From positions 32,164 to 96,163 of the forward strand of contig JAHDKT010000070.1 of assembly GCA_018436725.1 (NCBI GenBank): a DNA stretch of 64,000 bases. Direction: 5' to 3'. The stretch is from Synergistaceae bacterium (GTDB lineage Bacteria > Synergistota > Synergistia > Synergistales > Aminobacteriaceae). The notes under the pieces were generated by a model. The model did no database searches. It worked only from the letters and a program-made list of their open reading frames with translations, and was not told the DNA's origin. Positions 16,555 to 25,204 of the stretch are shown in pieces. The stretch's first letter is position 1. The number at the start of each line of letters is the position of its first letter. A program made the translations under genes and the position numbers.

Positions 16555-17232
16555 CTATACGGTTCCGCAACGCTCGGAATCCATACGAAATTTTTCCTCG
16601 TACGCATAGAAAATCCCCTTATGATGGCGACGCAATCGCTCGAGCGACAGCGGCAAATCCCTTGACCAAAGAGCCTCGACAAACTCTTCGTGCTCCTGGA
16701 CAACATCCTGCGGTTTTCTTTTTTCGTAGAGCGCATATAGTGCGATCCGCGTCGACTCGTCCGCGATCTTGTTCCAAATCTCTTCGAGTCTTTTATTGCC
16801 TAAAAAGCGAATGATAGTGGAGTGAAATACCATGTCCTCTTTCATAAAAACAACGGGTTGGTCCATACTCTGCTTCATACTATCCGAAACGAGAGAGAGA
16901 CGACCCGCCAGATGTCTGGACTCCCCCATTTCAAAAACAGCGGCGACGGCGGAAGGCTCGATCATTTCCCGAAGGAAAAAGATCTCTCGCACGTCCTCCA
17001 TGACCAAAGGTTTCACCATCGCTCGCTTACGCTCCTGCCACACGATCCACCCTTCCTGCGCGAGACGTTTCAACGCCTCGCGCACGGGGGTCCGGCTGAC
17101 GCCCGCTTGCTGCGAGATCATTCTGTCGGAGAGGGAACTCCCCGGAGGGAAACGCAACTCCAGTATTCCCGCTTTCAATTCATCATAAATCTGATTGGAA
17201 ATCACTTGTTTTTGATTTTCCAGTTCACCCAT
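16555..17232 (-). CDS. GntR-family regulator, FadR/FCD type, of the first TRAP operon
   Basis: A 225-residue transcription factor: an N-terminal winged helix (ISQQAGVSRTPVREALKRL is the recognition region, near residues 40-60) and an all-alpha FCD ligand domain that usually binds a carboxylic acid through a metal. It is the last gene of the operon and 60 bp downstream of dctM, so it likely responds to the transported or processed acid and acts on the promoter at 23.4 kb. The start at 17232 is supported by AGGGGAG six bases upstream. The ligand is unknown. Confidence 0.9.
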   Translation of the reverse strand: MGELENQKQVISNQIYDELKAGILELRFPPGSSLSDRMISQQAGVSRTPVREALKRLAQEGWIVWQERKRAMVKPLVMEDVREIFFLREMIEPSAVAAVFEMGESRHLAGRLSLVSDSMKQSMDQPVVFMKEDMVFHSTIIRFLGNKRLEEIWNKIADESTRIALYALYEKRKPQDVVQEHEEFVEALWSRDLPLSLERLRRHHKGIFYAYEEKFRMDSERCGTV

Positions 17233-17291
17233 GCGTTTCTCCCCTTAGGACGAAAGGAATCAGCCGCTTTCAACAAAAAGCGCCTCGAGAA

Positions 17292-18596
17292 TCAGACGAA
17301 CATACCAAGCGCCCTCGGAAGCATCAGCGCTATTTCCGGGAATAAAATGGTCAGCGCGATCGCGATAAAAAGCGCAAGAACAAGAGGTATCGCCTCTTTG
17401 ATCATGAGGTCGAAAGGCGCCTTCGAAATACCTTGCGCGACGTAAAGATTCACCCCCACCGGCGGCGTGATCATGCCGAGACAGAGATTCATGGTCATCA
17501 CCACGCCGAAGAGAACGGGACTGAAACCCGCGGCTTTGACGATGGGGAGGAAAAGCGGCGTAAACAGGACTACGTTCGACGTCGTATCGATGAACATTCC
17601 GGTGACAAGCAAAAAAAGCATGATAATCATCATAAGCACCAGAGGCGAAGAGGATATGCTTGTCATTTTGGCGGCCAGCATCTGCGGAATCCCCTCCATG
17701 GTCAAAAGACGCCCGAAAGTGGTGGCTCCCCCCAAAATAAACATTGAAAGACACGAAAGAAGTCCGGCTTCGACAAAGGCTGCGAAGACATTTTCCGGAG
17801 TAAGCTGACGGTAGACGAAATGGCCGGTTATAAGCGCGTAAACGCACCCCACGACCGCCGCTTCCGTCGGCGTGAAAACTCCTCCGTAAATTCCTCCCAG
17901 GATGAGGAAAGGCAAAAAAAGAGCCCACTTCGCCTTCCAGCACTGCGAAAGAACCCAACGGGCTCCCCCCCGTCTCTCTTTGCCGAGGTATCCTCTCTTC
18001 TTCGAGATGACGTAGTTGAAGAGAATCAGCATGAAGCCCATAAGGATACCCGGCAGAGCGCCCGCGGCGAACATGCTTACGACCGAAGTCCCTGCGATCA
18101 CGCTATATATTATCATGGGAATGCTCGGCGGAATAACCGGGCCGATGGTCGCCCCGGCGGCCACGAGAGTTCCAGCATATCCCGCGTCGTATCCTCTCTT
18201 CACCATCGCCGGAATCAGAATAACTCCGAGAGCGGCCACGACGGCGGGCCCGGAACCCGAAATCGCCGCGAAGATCATGCATGCGACGATCGTCGACGCT
18301 CCCAGTCCCCCCGGCATCTCTCCGGTAAAGGCGTCTCCCACGTTGATGATCTCCTCCGCCAATCCCGAACGGGACATCAGCGTTCCCACAAGCATGAAAA
18401 AGGGGATGGCCATCAGCGGAAAAGAATCCGCCGTCGTGACCATCGCCTGCGCAAGAAGCTGGATCATCGGCGTCCCCGGATAAAAAACAAGAAAGACAAA
18501 AGCGCAGGAGGCCGCCATCGCCACCGCTACCGGGATGGAGAGCAGCAACGTCGTCATAAGAGAACCCAGCAGAAAATACACCATATTACTCTTCAC
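17292..18596 (-). CDS. dctM: TRAP transporter large membrane subunit (DctM)
   Basis: A 434-residue integral membrane protein with about 12 hydrophobic segments, the channel-forming subunit of a Na+-driven tripartite carboxylate transporter. Typical DctM segments are visible: FPLMAIPFFMLVGTLM near the start, GSGPAVVAALG, MIKRG-type loop and TPPVGVNLYVAQG near the end. The GTG at 18596 overlaps the end of dctQ by 11 bp, indicating coupling; an ATG four codons later (18584) is an alternative start. It acts with the DctQ and DctP genes directly upstream. Confidence 0.93.
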   Translation of the reverse strand: MKSNMVYFLLGSLMTTLLLSIPVAVAMAASCAFVFLVFYPGTPMIQLLAQAMVTTADSFPLMAIPFFMLVGTLMSRSGLAEEIINVGDAFTGEMPGGLGASTIVACMIFAAISGSGPAVVAALGVILIPAMVKRGYDAGYAGTLVAAGATIGPVIPPSIPMIIYSVIAGTSVVSMFAAGALPGILMGFMLILFNYVISKKRGYLGKERRGGARWVLSQCWKAKWALFLPFLILGGIYGGVFTPTEAAVVGCVYALITGHFVYRQLTPENVFAAFVEAGLLSCLSMFILGGATTFGRLLTMEGIPQMLAAKMTSISSSPLVLMMIIMLFLLVTGMFIDTTSNVVLFTPLFLPIVKAAGFSPVLFGVVMTMNLCLGMITPPVGVNLYVAQGISKAPFDLMIKEAIPLVLALFIAIALTILFPEIALMLPRALGMFV

Positions 18597-19092
18597 CGGC
18601 CTTTCCGGACGAGACCGAGCGCGCTCTTCTCTCGAGCATCATTCTCTGGAGCGTTCTGAACGAGAGCCCGAGCATCCCCAGAACTCCGGCGATGTACATA
18701 GTCCATACCGGAAGCCACGGTATGGAGGGAAAGACTTGATGAAGACGCATCTGCATCAGCACCGTCTTGAGAATAAGATTCGCCATGAAAACGCCGAAAA
18801 AGACAACGAAAATATCCGAAAAAAAGCAAATTTTTGCGGCGAGAGGACGAGGAAGACTTTGAGGAAGGAAATCGACCTTGAGGTGCATCCCCTTCTTCGC
18901 GGCAAGACTCACCCCGGCCATGGTAAGCCATACGAAACCGATCCGGGCGAACTGCTCCGCCCAGGAGAAGCTGAAACCCAGCACATATCTTGTAAACACC
19001 TGCATAGACAGTGCGATGAGCATCAAAAGCATAAAGAGAAAGAGAAGGTACTCTTCCCATCGATCAAGATGGTACGTAAGCCGGTATACCAT
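18586..19092 (-). CDS. dctQ: TRAP transporter small membrane subunit (DctQ)
   Basis: A 168-residue protein with four predicted membrane helices, including the family hallmark SWAEQFARIGFVWLTMAG. It pairs with DctM to form the TRAP membrane complex. The ATG at 19092 lies eight bases after AGGAAGG; the frame is open upstream with earlier ATGs, but 168 residues is the normal family size. dctM follows with an 11-bp overlap. Confidence 0.9.
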   Translation of the reverse strand: MVYRLTYHLDRWEEYLLFLFMLLMLIALSMQVFTRYVLGFSFSWAEQFARIGFVWLTMAGVSLAAKKGMHLKVDFLPQSLPRPLAAKICFFSDIFVVFFGVFMANLILKTVLMQMRLHQVFPSIPWLPVWTMYIAGVLGMLGLSFRTLQRMMLERRARSVSSGKAGEE

Positions 19093-19123
19093 ATGCATCA
19101 CCTTCCTGGTTTTCATAAAAGCC

Positions 19124-19145
19124 GGGAGCGGAAAAACCCGCCCCC
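19124..19145 (-). terminator. intercistronic hairpin between dctP and dctQ
   Basis: On the minus strand GGGGGCGG pairs with CCGCTCCC (one G-U pair) across a 6-base T-rich loop, followed by GG and CTTTT. It lies in the 93-bp gap after dctP. It may be a partial terminator or a 3' stabiliser that raises dctP mRNA over dctQM. Confidence 0.5.
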
Positions 19146-19185
19146 GACGATACCGCAAGTACGAACCAAGCCGTATCTCCGCGAT

Positions 19186-20196
19186 TTAAAAATCGACCGG
19201 ACGTCCAAGCTCCTCGAATATGCGCTCGACGTATCCGTGCATCTGAGGAGCGTACTTTTTATACATCGGCTGGAGCGTCTTTCTGAAGGCTGCTTTTTCC
19301 TCGGGCGAAAGGCTGACGATCACATTGCTGCCCGTGCTCTCGATAGTTTTCTTCAGAGCCTTGTTGATCTCCTCCTGCTTCTCGCGCTGCCATACTTTCG
19401 TCTCCTCCGCGGCCTCGAGAATGATCTTCTGCTGCTCGGGGGTCAGCTTCTCCCAATTCACCTTGGAAAAAGCCACGGGAAGGGGTCCGTAGAGGTGGCT
19501 GGTTTCGATGATGTATTTCTGCACCGTATGGAATCCGGAATGCACGATGTTCTGATACGGATTTTCCTGCGCGTCGAGCACTCCCTGCTGCAACGACGTC
19601 AACACCTCGGAGAACGCCATGGGAATAGCGCTCGCGCCAAGCGTATTCCACGCCTCGATATGCAGCGGATTCTCCATAACGCGGATCTTCAGGCCTTTCA
19701 AATCTTCCGGCTTTCGGATTTCCCGGTTCGAGGTGGTCTCGCGGAATCCCTGCGTCCACCAAGAGATGATCTTGATTCCGGACGGTTCGATCGCCGCTGC
19801 GACTTCCTGCCCTACGGAGCCGTCGAGAATCTTCTCGGCCTGCGCCCTATCGTCGAAAAGATAGAAAAGGTCGAAAATTTTGGTCGCATCGGTGAACCCT
19901 CCAAGAGCCGGAAGGGCGGGAAGGGCCATGTCGAGCGCCCCGGCCTGGAGAGATTCCACCATTTCTCTGTTCTGACCGACCTGACCGTTGGGGAAGATCT
20001 TGAGCTTGATCGATCCTCCCGATTTCTTCTCCAGGAGTTCCGCGAACTTCATCGACCCCAGGTGTTCGCCCCCCTCTTCGGTGACGACATGACCGATCGT
20101 CAGCGTCAATACATCCCGAGCAAACGCCGCTCCGCCCGACGCGAGCACTCCCAACACAACCAGCAACGCTACAACACGACTCCCTGTTCCTTTCAC
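19186..20196 (-). CDS. dctP: TRAP transporter solute-binding protein (DctP)
   Basis: A 336-residue periplasmic binding protein. The GTG at 20196 follows GGAGGG and opens a signal peptide (hydrophobic stretch VVALLVVLGVLASGGAAFA with an AFA-R type cleavage site). The mature protein has the DctP fold: IGHVVTEEGGEH near the N-terminus, the conserved Arg in the KGLKIRVMENPLH segment that usually forms the salt bridge with the ligand carboxylate, and the GVLDAQENPYQNI helix. These mark the DctP family rather than TAXI or TctC. The ligand is a carboxylic acid of unknown identity; the operon's amidase, M20 hydrolase and hydroxyacid dehydrogenase are the best clues. Confidence 0.93.
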   Translation of the reverse strand: MKGTGSRVVALLVVLGVLASGGAAFARDVLTLTIGHVVTEEGGEHLGSMKFAELLEKKSGGSIKLKIFPNGQVGQNREMVESLQAGALDMALPALPALGGFTDATKIFDLFYLFDDRAQAEKILDGSVGQEVAAAIEPSGIKIISWWTQGFRETTSNREIRKPEDLKGLKIRVMENPLHIEAWNTLGASAIPMAFSEVLTSLQQGVLDAQENPYQNIVHSGFHTVQKYIIETSHLYGPLPVAFSKVNWEKLTPEQQKIILEAAEETKVWQREKQEEINKALKKTIESTGSNVIVSLSPEEKAAFRKTLQPMYKKYAPQMHGYVERIFEELGRPVDF

Positions 20197-20242
20197 TGCG
20201 ATTCCCTCCTTCGATATGAAGCAAATACAATGAATCTCCCGG

Positions 20243-21226
20243 TCAACCAACTACGGCGCATACTTCTTTATTCACCAGATTACGAGGTCGTCCCTCGGTA
20301 AAGGTCCTGACGACTTCCTCCGCCGCCTTTATACGGAGTTCCGGAATCGCCTCCGTGGAATTCCACGCGGCGTGCGGCGTGATCACGATATTTCGAGCCT
20401 TCGCAAGAAGAGGCAGTTTTTTCGGCGGTTCCTCGCAGAGCACGTCGAGCGCGGCTCCGGCGATCACGCCGTTTTCGAGCGCGTCGAAAAGCGCCTTCTC
20501 GTCGATCAGAGGGCCTCGCGACGAGTTGACGAGGTACGCGTCCGGTTTCATAAGCCCCAAAGTTTCTTTGTTGATGATTCCGCGGGTTTCGTCGGTCAAC
20601 GGAACATGCAGCGACAATACGTCCGACTCGGCGATGAGCTTTCCGAGATCCGTATATCGAAGGATATTCTCCTCCTCGAAGACCTCTTCCGGCAAGAAGG
20701 GATCGTACCCGGCCGGTTTCATTCCGAAGGACGCCGCGCGTCGTGCGGTTCGCAGGCCGATGCCGCCGCACCCCAAAAGACCGAAAATCTTCCCCTGAAG
20801 TCTCGGGACGGGATTGGCTATGTCCATGTTCCACCCGCCCGACTTCACCTGCCGATCAAGCATGCCGGCCTTTCGAGTAATTTCCAGGAAGAGGGCGATC
20901 GTATGATCGGCCACTTCCTCCTGACAGTAATCGGGGACGTTCGCCACCATCATCCCCATTCGAGTCGCGGTCTCCATATCCACGGTATTGATGCCGATAC
21001 CCATCCGGATAAGCGCCTTGCAGTTTTGGAAATACTCCAGATTTTTTCTGTTCATGGGAGTGAAAAGAACCATCAAAGCGTCGCAATCCCTTCCCTCCGA
21101 ACAGATTTCCTCCGGCGTTCCGCCCTTGGAGAGCACAAGCTCCGCATCGATCGCCGATAGAACTCGTTTTTCCAGTTCAAGATCCGGCCACGTTTTATCC
21201 GTCATAAACACCTTGTATTTTGCCAT
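20243..21226 (-). CDS. D-isomer-specific 2-hydroxyacid dehydrogenase
   Basis: A 327-residue NAD(P)-dependent oxidoreductase interconverting a 2-hydroxyacid and its 2-oxoacid. The Rossmann motif GLLGCGGIG is near residues 149-157, and the catalytic Arg-Glu-His set is complete at R237 (SSRGPL), E266 (CEEPP) and H285 (TPHAAW). It resembles the C-terminal-binding-protein/phosphoglycerate dehydrogenase branch. It lies 16 bp from the M20 gene upstream and 46 bp before dctP, in the middle of the operon, so it likely oxidises or forms an intermediate of the imported compound. The substrate is unknown. Confidence 0.9.
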   Translation of the reverse strand: MAKYKVFMTDKTWPDLELEKRVLSAIDAELVLSKGGTPEEICSEGRDCDALMVLFTPMNRKNLEYFQNCKALIRMGIGINTVDMETATRMGMMVANVPDYCQEEVADHTIALFLEITRKAGMLDRQVKSGGWNMDIANPVPRLQGKIFGLLGCGGIGLRTARRAASFGMKPAGYDPFLPEEVFEEENILRYTDLGKLIAESDVLSLHVPLTDETRGIINKETLGLMKPDAYLVNSSRGPLIDEKALFDALENGVIAGAALDVLCEEPPKKLPLLAKARNIVITPHAAWNSTEAIPELRIKAAEEVVRTFTEGRPRNLVNKEVCAVVG

Positions 21227-21242
21227 GGTTTCATCCTCCGCG

Positions 21243-22469
21243 TCACTGTCTTCGAGTCAGAGCGAGCGACATCGAGACGTACCCGTGAAGAGCCCGCTTC
21301 ATCAAATCGATGGATATCCTGTCCTTCGGCGTATGGGCGTACTCCTCTTCGCAGGGAGAGTATCCGATGGTCGGGATATGCAGCTCCGTGGCGATCCACG
21401 CCCCGTCGGTGCCGAAATCCCAGCAGTCGAATGTCGGATGCTGCCCCGCGTTCTCGAGCGCATTCACGACGCATCGCACCCGGGGCTCGTTCTCAGGAGT
21501 AAGAAACGCCGGTTTGTACAACTCCATCGACTCTTTCAATCCGACATACCCGGAATGATCGTATTTCTGTATTTCTACGAAGGCGTCCTCTCCAACGTTC
21601 AATCCGGAGGAGCGAAGAATTCCTTCCAGCTCGGAGAGTATCGTCTCCCTGCTTTCCGAGGGGAGAAATCGTCGGTCTATCCGGACCGTACAGACGTCCG
21701 GAACGGTGCTCAACCATCCGGGGGAGCACGAGATATTGGTCACGGCGACGCTCGACCTCCGTAAGAACGAATGTTCGGGAAGCGATTCTCCAAGCTTCTC
21801 AAGGGCCTCGATCACGGGCCGCATCTTATACACCGCGTTGACTCCACGCCACGGAGCGCTGCTGTGCGCCACCTTGCCGAGCGTCCGGAGATCGATCTCG
21901 ACCTTGCCGCGATGCCCCAGATACACGTTCAGTCCAGTGGCCTCTCCAAGAACGAGCATCCCGATTTTCCCCGGATATTCGGAGAGGACGCCGTCGGCAA
22001 GTTTCCGCATCCCCCACATATCGCCCGGCTCTTCTTCGACGACGGCGGAAACTATGATATCTCCTCCATGCGAAAGGCCCGCCTTCTTGACGGCGGCGGC
22101 GGCGTATACCTGCGTCGCGATGGCGCCTTTCGTATCGCTGGCTCCGCGCCCATGAATCCAACCGTCGGCGATCGCCCCCTCGAAGGGAGGATACTCCCAG
22201 GCGGCGAGATTGCCTGGATCTACCTGATCCATATGGCAGTTGAACAAAAGATGCTCGCCTCCGCCGTTTCCCGAGACGATACCGACAATGTTGCCAGCGT
22301 CGTCTCTATAGACGTCATCGAAGTCCAAGCGTTTCATCTCGGAGAGTATGGCGTCGGCGACGTCCTTCTCTTCGCCTGTCACGCTGGGCAGACGAATCAA
22401 CCGCCGCGCGAAGGCGATCATATCGTCGTGGCTTTCCTCCAGAATCTTTCGTACGCGAAGATCGATCAT
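21243..22469 (-). CDS. M20-family metallohydrolase (YgeY/ArgE/DapE type)
   Basis: A 408-residue two-domain zinc or cobalt hydrolase that cleaves an N-acyl, N-carbamoyl or peptide bond. Metal-site residues are visible: H79-x-D81 (CHMDQVD), the bridging D112 (GRGASDTKG), the general-base E145-E146 pair (VVEEEPGD), a glutamate in VLGEATG, and a C-terminal His (EYAHTPKD). The dimerisation lid domain lies between. It most resembles YgeY-like hydrolases, which occur with purine or amino-acid degradation genes. The ATG at 22469 follows GAGGTG by seven bases. It is second in the operon, 12 bp after the amidase gene. Confidence 0.88.
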   Translation of the reverse strand: MIDLRVRKILEESHDDMIAFARRLIRLPSVTGEEKDVADAILSEMKRLDFDDVYRDDAGNIVGIVSGNGGGEHLLFNCHMDQVDPGNLAAWEYPPFEGAIADGWIHGRGASDTKGAIATQVYAAAAVKKAGLSHGGDIIVSAVVEEEPGDMWGMRKLADGVLSEYPGKIGMLVLGEATGLNVYLGHRGKVEIDLRTLGKVAHSSAPWRGVNAVYKMRPVIEALEKLGESLPEHSFLRRSSVAVTNISCSPGWLSTVPDVCTVRIDRRFLPSESRETILSELEGILRSSGLNVGEDAFVEIQKYDHSGYVGLKESMELYKPAFLTPENEPRVRCVVNALENAGQHPTFDCWDFGTDGAWIATELHIPTIGYSPCEEEYAHTPKDRISIDLMKRALHGYVSMSLALTRRQ

Positions 22470-22481
22470 AAACCCGCACCT

Positions 22482-23288
22482 CTATTCCCGCTCGACGAGG
22501 CGGCCGTAGAGTTCCGGACGGCGCATCCTGAAGACTTGCAGATGGTCTCTGATCGACTGCACTTTTTCCGGATCGATTTCCGCAAAGACTCCTTCTTCTC
22601 CGGCTCCTCCTTCGTAGAGCGTCTCTCCCCACGGATCGATCACCGTCGAAGCGCCGCCGAAAAGCGTCTCTTTCGAGGTTCCCACCCTGTTGCATGCGAC
22701 AACGTACATCATATTCTCGATCGCTCTGGCCTTCAGAAGAGCTTTCCAGTGTTCAATACGTATTCGCGGCCATTCGGCCGAGACGAACAACACCTTGGCG
22801 CCCGCGAGAGCATACGCCCGCAGCCACTCGCAAAATCTGATGTCGTAACAGATCGCGCACCCCGCCCGGACGCCGTCGATTTCGAAAAGCCCCGGAGCGT
22901 CCCCCGATTGAAGATACCTATCCTCGTTCATCAACGGAATCAAGTGCGCCTTATCGTACTCCGCAACAAGCGCCCCCGAAGAGTTTATTACCTGCGCTCT
23001 GTTGACGTTGTGCGCACCGTTCTTCGCAAGAACCGAACCGCCGGCGAACCAGACTCCGTATTTCACGGCCAGATCGCCGAGAAAGCGTTTCGCCCCTGTG
23101 CCGTACGGATCCGCCAGACGTTCTCCTTCTTCCAAAGCGTATCCGACATCCCAAATTTCCGGAAGAACTATCGCCGTCGTGAGCGGCGACGGCGTATAGT
23201 AGCGCTCCATCCACTCGGCGACCTTCCGGTAGTTTTCCTCCCGCCGCCCTATGGCGACATCGATTTGCGCCAAACCAACACGCAACAT
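22482..23288 (-). CDS. carbon-nitrogen hydrolase (nitrilase superfamily, omega-amidase-like)
   Basis: A 268-residue cytoplasmic amidase with the full Glu-Lys-Cys triad: E44 (LPEIWD), K113 (YDKAHLI) and C147 (ICYDIRF). The size and motif spacing fit the omega-amidase/YafV or N-carbamoyl branch, which removes ammonia from small amides such as 2-oxoglutaramate. It is the first gene of the operon, about 100 bases after a consensus promoter. Together with the M20 hydrolase it suggests that the imported solute is an amide or N-acylated acid; this is inference. Confidence 0.9.
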   Translation of the reverse strand: MLRVGLAQIDVAIGRREENYRKVAEWMERYYTPSPLTTAIVLPEIWDVGYALEEGERLADPYGTGAKRFLGDLAVKYGVWFAGGSVLAKNGAHNVNRAQVINSSGALVAEYDKAHLIPLMNEDRYLQSGDAPGLFEIDGVRAGCAICYDIRFCEWLRAYALAGAKVLFVSAEWPRIRIEHWKALLKARAIENMMYVVACNRVGTSKETLFGGASTVIDPWGETLYEGGAGEEGVFAEIDPEKVQSIRDHLQVFRMRRPELYGRLVERE

Positions 23289-23394
23289 GCATGTTCCCTC
23301 CGATCATTCACAGAGTGCTTCGGTATCCTTACGCGACATGGGCAAAGGCATTTGCAATCGAGTGAAAAGACATACAACCGTGTTCCTCAGCGCG

Positions 23395-23423
23395 ATTATA
23401 AACGGCATACCATTATGTGTCAA
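23395..23423 (-). promoter_or_regulatory. consensus sigma-70 promoter of the first TRAP operon
   Basis: On the minus strand, TTGACA (23418-23423), a 17-bp spacer and TATAAT (23395-23400): a perfect match in both hexamers and spacing. The predicted start is near 23388, about 100 bases before the amidase gene. A promoter this strong in a catabolic operon suggests that control is mainly by repression. Confidence 0.85.
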
Positions 23424-23433
23424 TAAATACCAT
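23407..23433. promoter_or_regulatory. paired ATACCAT half-sites over the promoter (candidate GntR operator)
   Basis: The heptamer ATACCAT occurs at 23407-23413 and again at 23427-23433, in the same orientation and exactly 20 bp apart (two helical turns). One copy lies in the -35/-10 spacer and the other just upstream of the -35. This placement fits repressor binding; the regulator may be either GntR protein encoded nearby. Confidence 0.45.
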
Positions 23434-23666
23434 AGACAAAAAAAGTATATTATTAAAAGCTCGAAAACACCCTATCTTATGTGATCAAAAGAACAATAAT
23501 CTGTGAATGAGCGGGCTTCGTCCGATCTCCCGAAATTTAAACGATGGCGAAGCAAGCCGCACGCAAAAGAGATCGATCACGTCTTGCGGACGTTTTTTCA
23601 CCCATGCCGGAACGACTTTTCCGATGCGGCGCTCTAGTTTCATCAAAAATAGAACGATATTTTCCC

Positions 23667-23695
23667 TTGACAAAAACCTTCCCCTGTGAAATGAT
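23667..23695 (+). promoter_or_regulatory. promoter of the second TRAP operon
   Basis: TTGACA (23667-23672), a 17-bp spacer and AATGAT (23690-23695; four of six -10 positions). The predicted start is near 23702, about 120 bases before dctM. Confidence 0.5.
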
Positions 23696-23709
23696 ACATA
23701 AACAATCGA

Positions 23710-23719
23710 TTATCGATAA
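23710..23719. promoter_or_regulatory. TTATCGATAA palindrome just downstream of the second TRAP promoter
   Basis: A perfect 10-bp palindrome at about +8 to +17 of the predicted transcript, within a longer ATCGAT-T-ATCGAT repeat. Its position suits a repressor site. The GntR encoded at 28.1 kb is the obvious candidate; this is inference. Confidence 0.4.
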
Positions 23720-23819
23720 TTTTCCCTTCACACCTCGCCCTTTTTTTAATCGCTTTGACTTTGTCAATGCGCACCAACGGAGAATATCCGGTTGGAAAAC
23801 AGATGGAGGAGGTTCTTTT

Positions 23820-25094
23820 ATGGAGCTTTTCGTTCTTGTAGGATGTTTCCTGTTGCTGCTCGTCATGGGATTCCCCATCGCGTTCAACATGATTCTGAGT
23901 TCGAGCATGTACCTGTTGGTCGGCGGCTACCCTCAACTTCTCGTCGTGCAGCGCATGTTCGAGGGGATGAACGGCTTTTCTCTTCTCTCCGTACCTTTTT
24001 TCGTTCTCACCGGTCAGTTTCTCCTAAAGGGGCATCTGCTCGAAGCGCTCATCGACTTCGTGAACGCGTTCATCGGACACGTCAGGGGGGCGCTGGCGCT
24101 CGTCACCGTCGGCACGTGTCTCTTCATGGGAGCCATCGTCGGTCTGGCTTTGGCGTCGGTAGCGTCTCTCGGCTCCTTTCTCATTCCGATGATGAAAAAA
24201 GAGAAGTACTCTCCGGCCTTCAGTTCGGCGGTCATGGCGAGCGCGTCGCTCCTCGGGCCGATAATGCCTCCGAGCGTCCTGATGATCATCTACTGCGTCT
24301 CGGTAGGAAGAACGTCCATCGCCGGAATTTTTCTGGCCGCCATAATCCCCGCATTTCTGATCGCGATCGCCCAAATGTTGATGGTGCACAGAATAGCGGT
24401 TAAACGAGGATATCCGCGTCACGAACGGTGCGAATGGCCCGACAGGTGGAAACACTTCCGGAGAGCGCTTCCCGCGCTGCTCCTTCCCGTCATCATACTG
24501 GGAGGAATTTTCGGCAGCATCTTCACCGTGACGGAGTCCTCCGCCATCGCGGCGCTGTACGCCTTCTTCATCACTTTCGTGGTGTACCGCGAGGGGAAAC
24601 TCTCGGATATACCGGCAATTCTGAAGGAAACGGCGCTTACCTCCGGTCTGGTGATCCTTCTCGCCGGGAGCGCGACCGTAACGGCATGGGCCATAGCGAA
24701 CGAACAGGTGGTGTACAAGGTCATCGGCCCGCTCTCCTCTCTTCCTCAGTGGGCGTTCCTTCTCATGGTGAACATCGCGCTTCTTATCAACGGTATGTTC
24801 ATGGACGATTACGCGTCGGTCGTCGTGCTCGGGCCCATCATCGCCCCGGTGGCGTGGCGCCTTGGAATCGATCCGCTGCAGATCGGCGCCATCATCTGCA
24901 TCAATCTCGTCATCGGACTGGCGACGCCTCCCTTCGGCATTACGCTCTTCGTGACAAGCCCGATGGCCGGAGTGACGGTGGAACAGACGTTCAAAGAAGC
25001 CTTCCCCATGCTGCTCGCTTCGATAGCCGTTCTTTTTCTTGTGACGTTCTTTCCTCCTCTCACGCTGTGGCTTCCGCGGCTTTTCGGGTACTAA
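23820..25094 (+). CDS. dctM: TRAP transporter large membrane subunit (DctM), second system
   Basis: A 424-residue membrane protein with about 12 hydrophobic segments and DctM hallmarks: LVMGFPIAFNMILSS at the start, LLSVPFFVLTGQFLLKG, ASASLLGPIMPPSVLMI and the C-terminal LATPPFGITLFV. The ATG at 23820 follows GGAGGAGG by seven bases; the open frame extends upstream into the regulatory region but without coding character. Here dctM comes first, before dctP and dctQ, unlike the usual dctPQM order and unlike the neighbouring operon. The two clusters are therefore not a simple recent inversion-duplication. Confidence 0.93.
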   Translation: MELFVLVGCFLLLLVMGFPIAFNMILSSSMYLLVGGYPQLLVVQRMFEGMNGFSLLSVPFFVLTGQFLLKGHLLEALIDFVNAFIGHVRGALALVTVGTCLFMGAIVGLALASVASLGSFLIPMMKKEKYSPAFSSAVMASASLLGPIMPPSVLMIIYCVSVGRTSIAGIFLAAIIPAFLIAIAQMLMVHRIAVKRGYPRHERCEWPDRWKHFRRALPALLLPVIILGGIFGSIFTVTESSAIAALYAFFITFVVYREGKLSDIPAILKETALTSGLVILLAGSATVTAWAIANEQVVYKVIGPLSSLPQWAFLLMVNIALLINGMFMDDYASVVVLGPIIAPVAWRLGIDPLQIGAIICINLVIGLATPPFGITLFVTSPMAGVTVEQTFKEAFPMLLASIAVLFLVTFFPPLTLWLPRLFGY

Positions 25095-25204
25095 CGTTTC
25101 TTCGTTGAAGATCGCCGGCCTCCGAAAGGGGGAATGTGAAGAGAAAGAGTTTCGCGCGCCCGTTGTGAAAGTGCATTCGTTCGACGAGAAAGGGGGAACC
25201 ACCC

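Larger units (their letters stand above)
23289..23819. other. 531-bp divergent regulatory region between the two TRAP operons
   Basis: AT-rich relative to its surroundings and without a convincing gene. It holds the minus-strand promoter near 23.4 kb with repeated half-sites, and a plus-strand promoter near 23.68 kb with a palindrome just after it. Between about 23.5 and 23.64 kb short open frames exist on both strands, but they lack ribosome sites and recognisable motifs; I see nothing else there. Confidence 0.7.

Noticed and set aside
19083..19096. GGTATACC palindrome near the start of dctQ as a GntR operator
   Set aside because: It encodes the first residues of DctQ (start codon at 19092), lies inside the operon and has no nearby promoter, so chance is the simpler explanation.
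23485..23673. 62-codon minus-strand frame in the divergent TRAP region
   Set aside because: No ribosome site, no recognisable domain, and it overlaps the plus-strand promoter. I could not exclude a small peptide, but nothing supports one.
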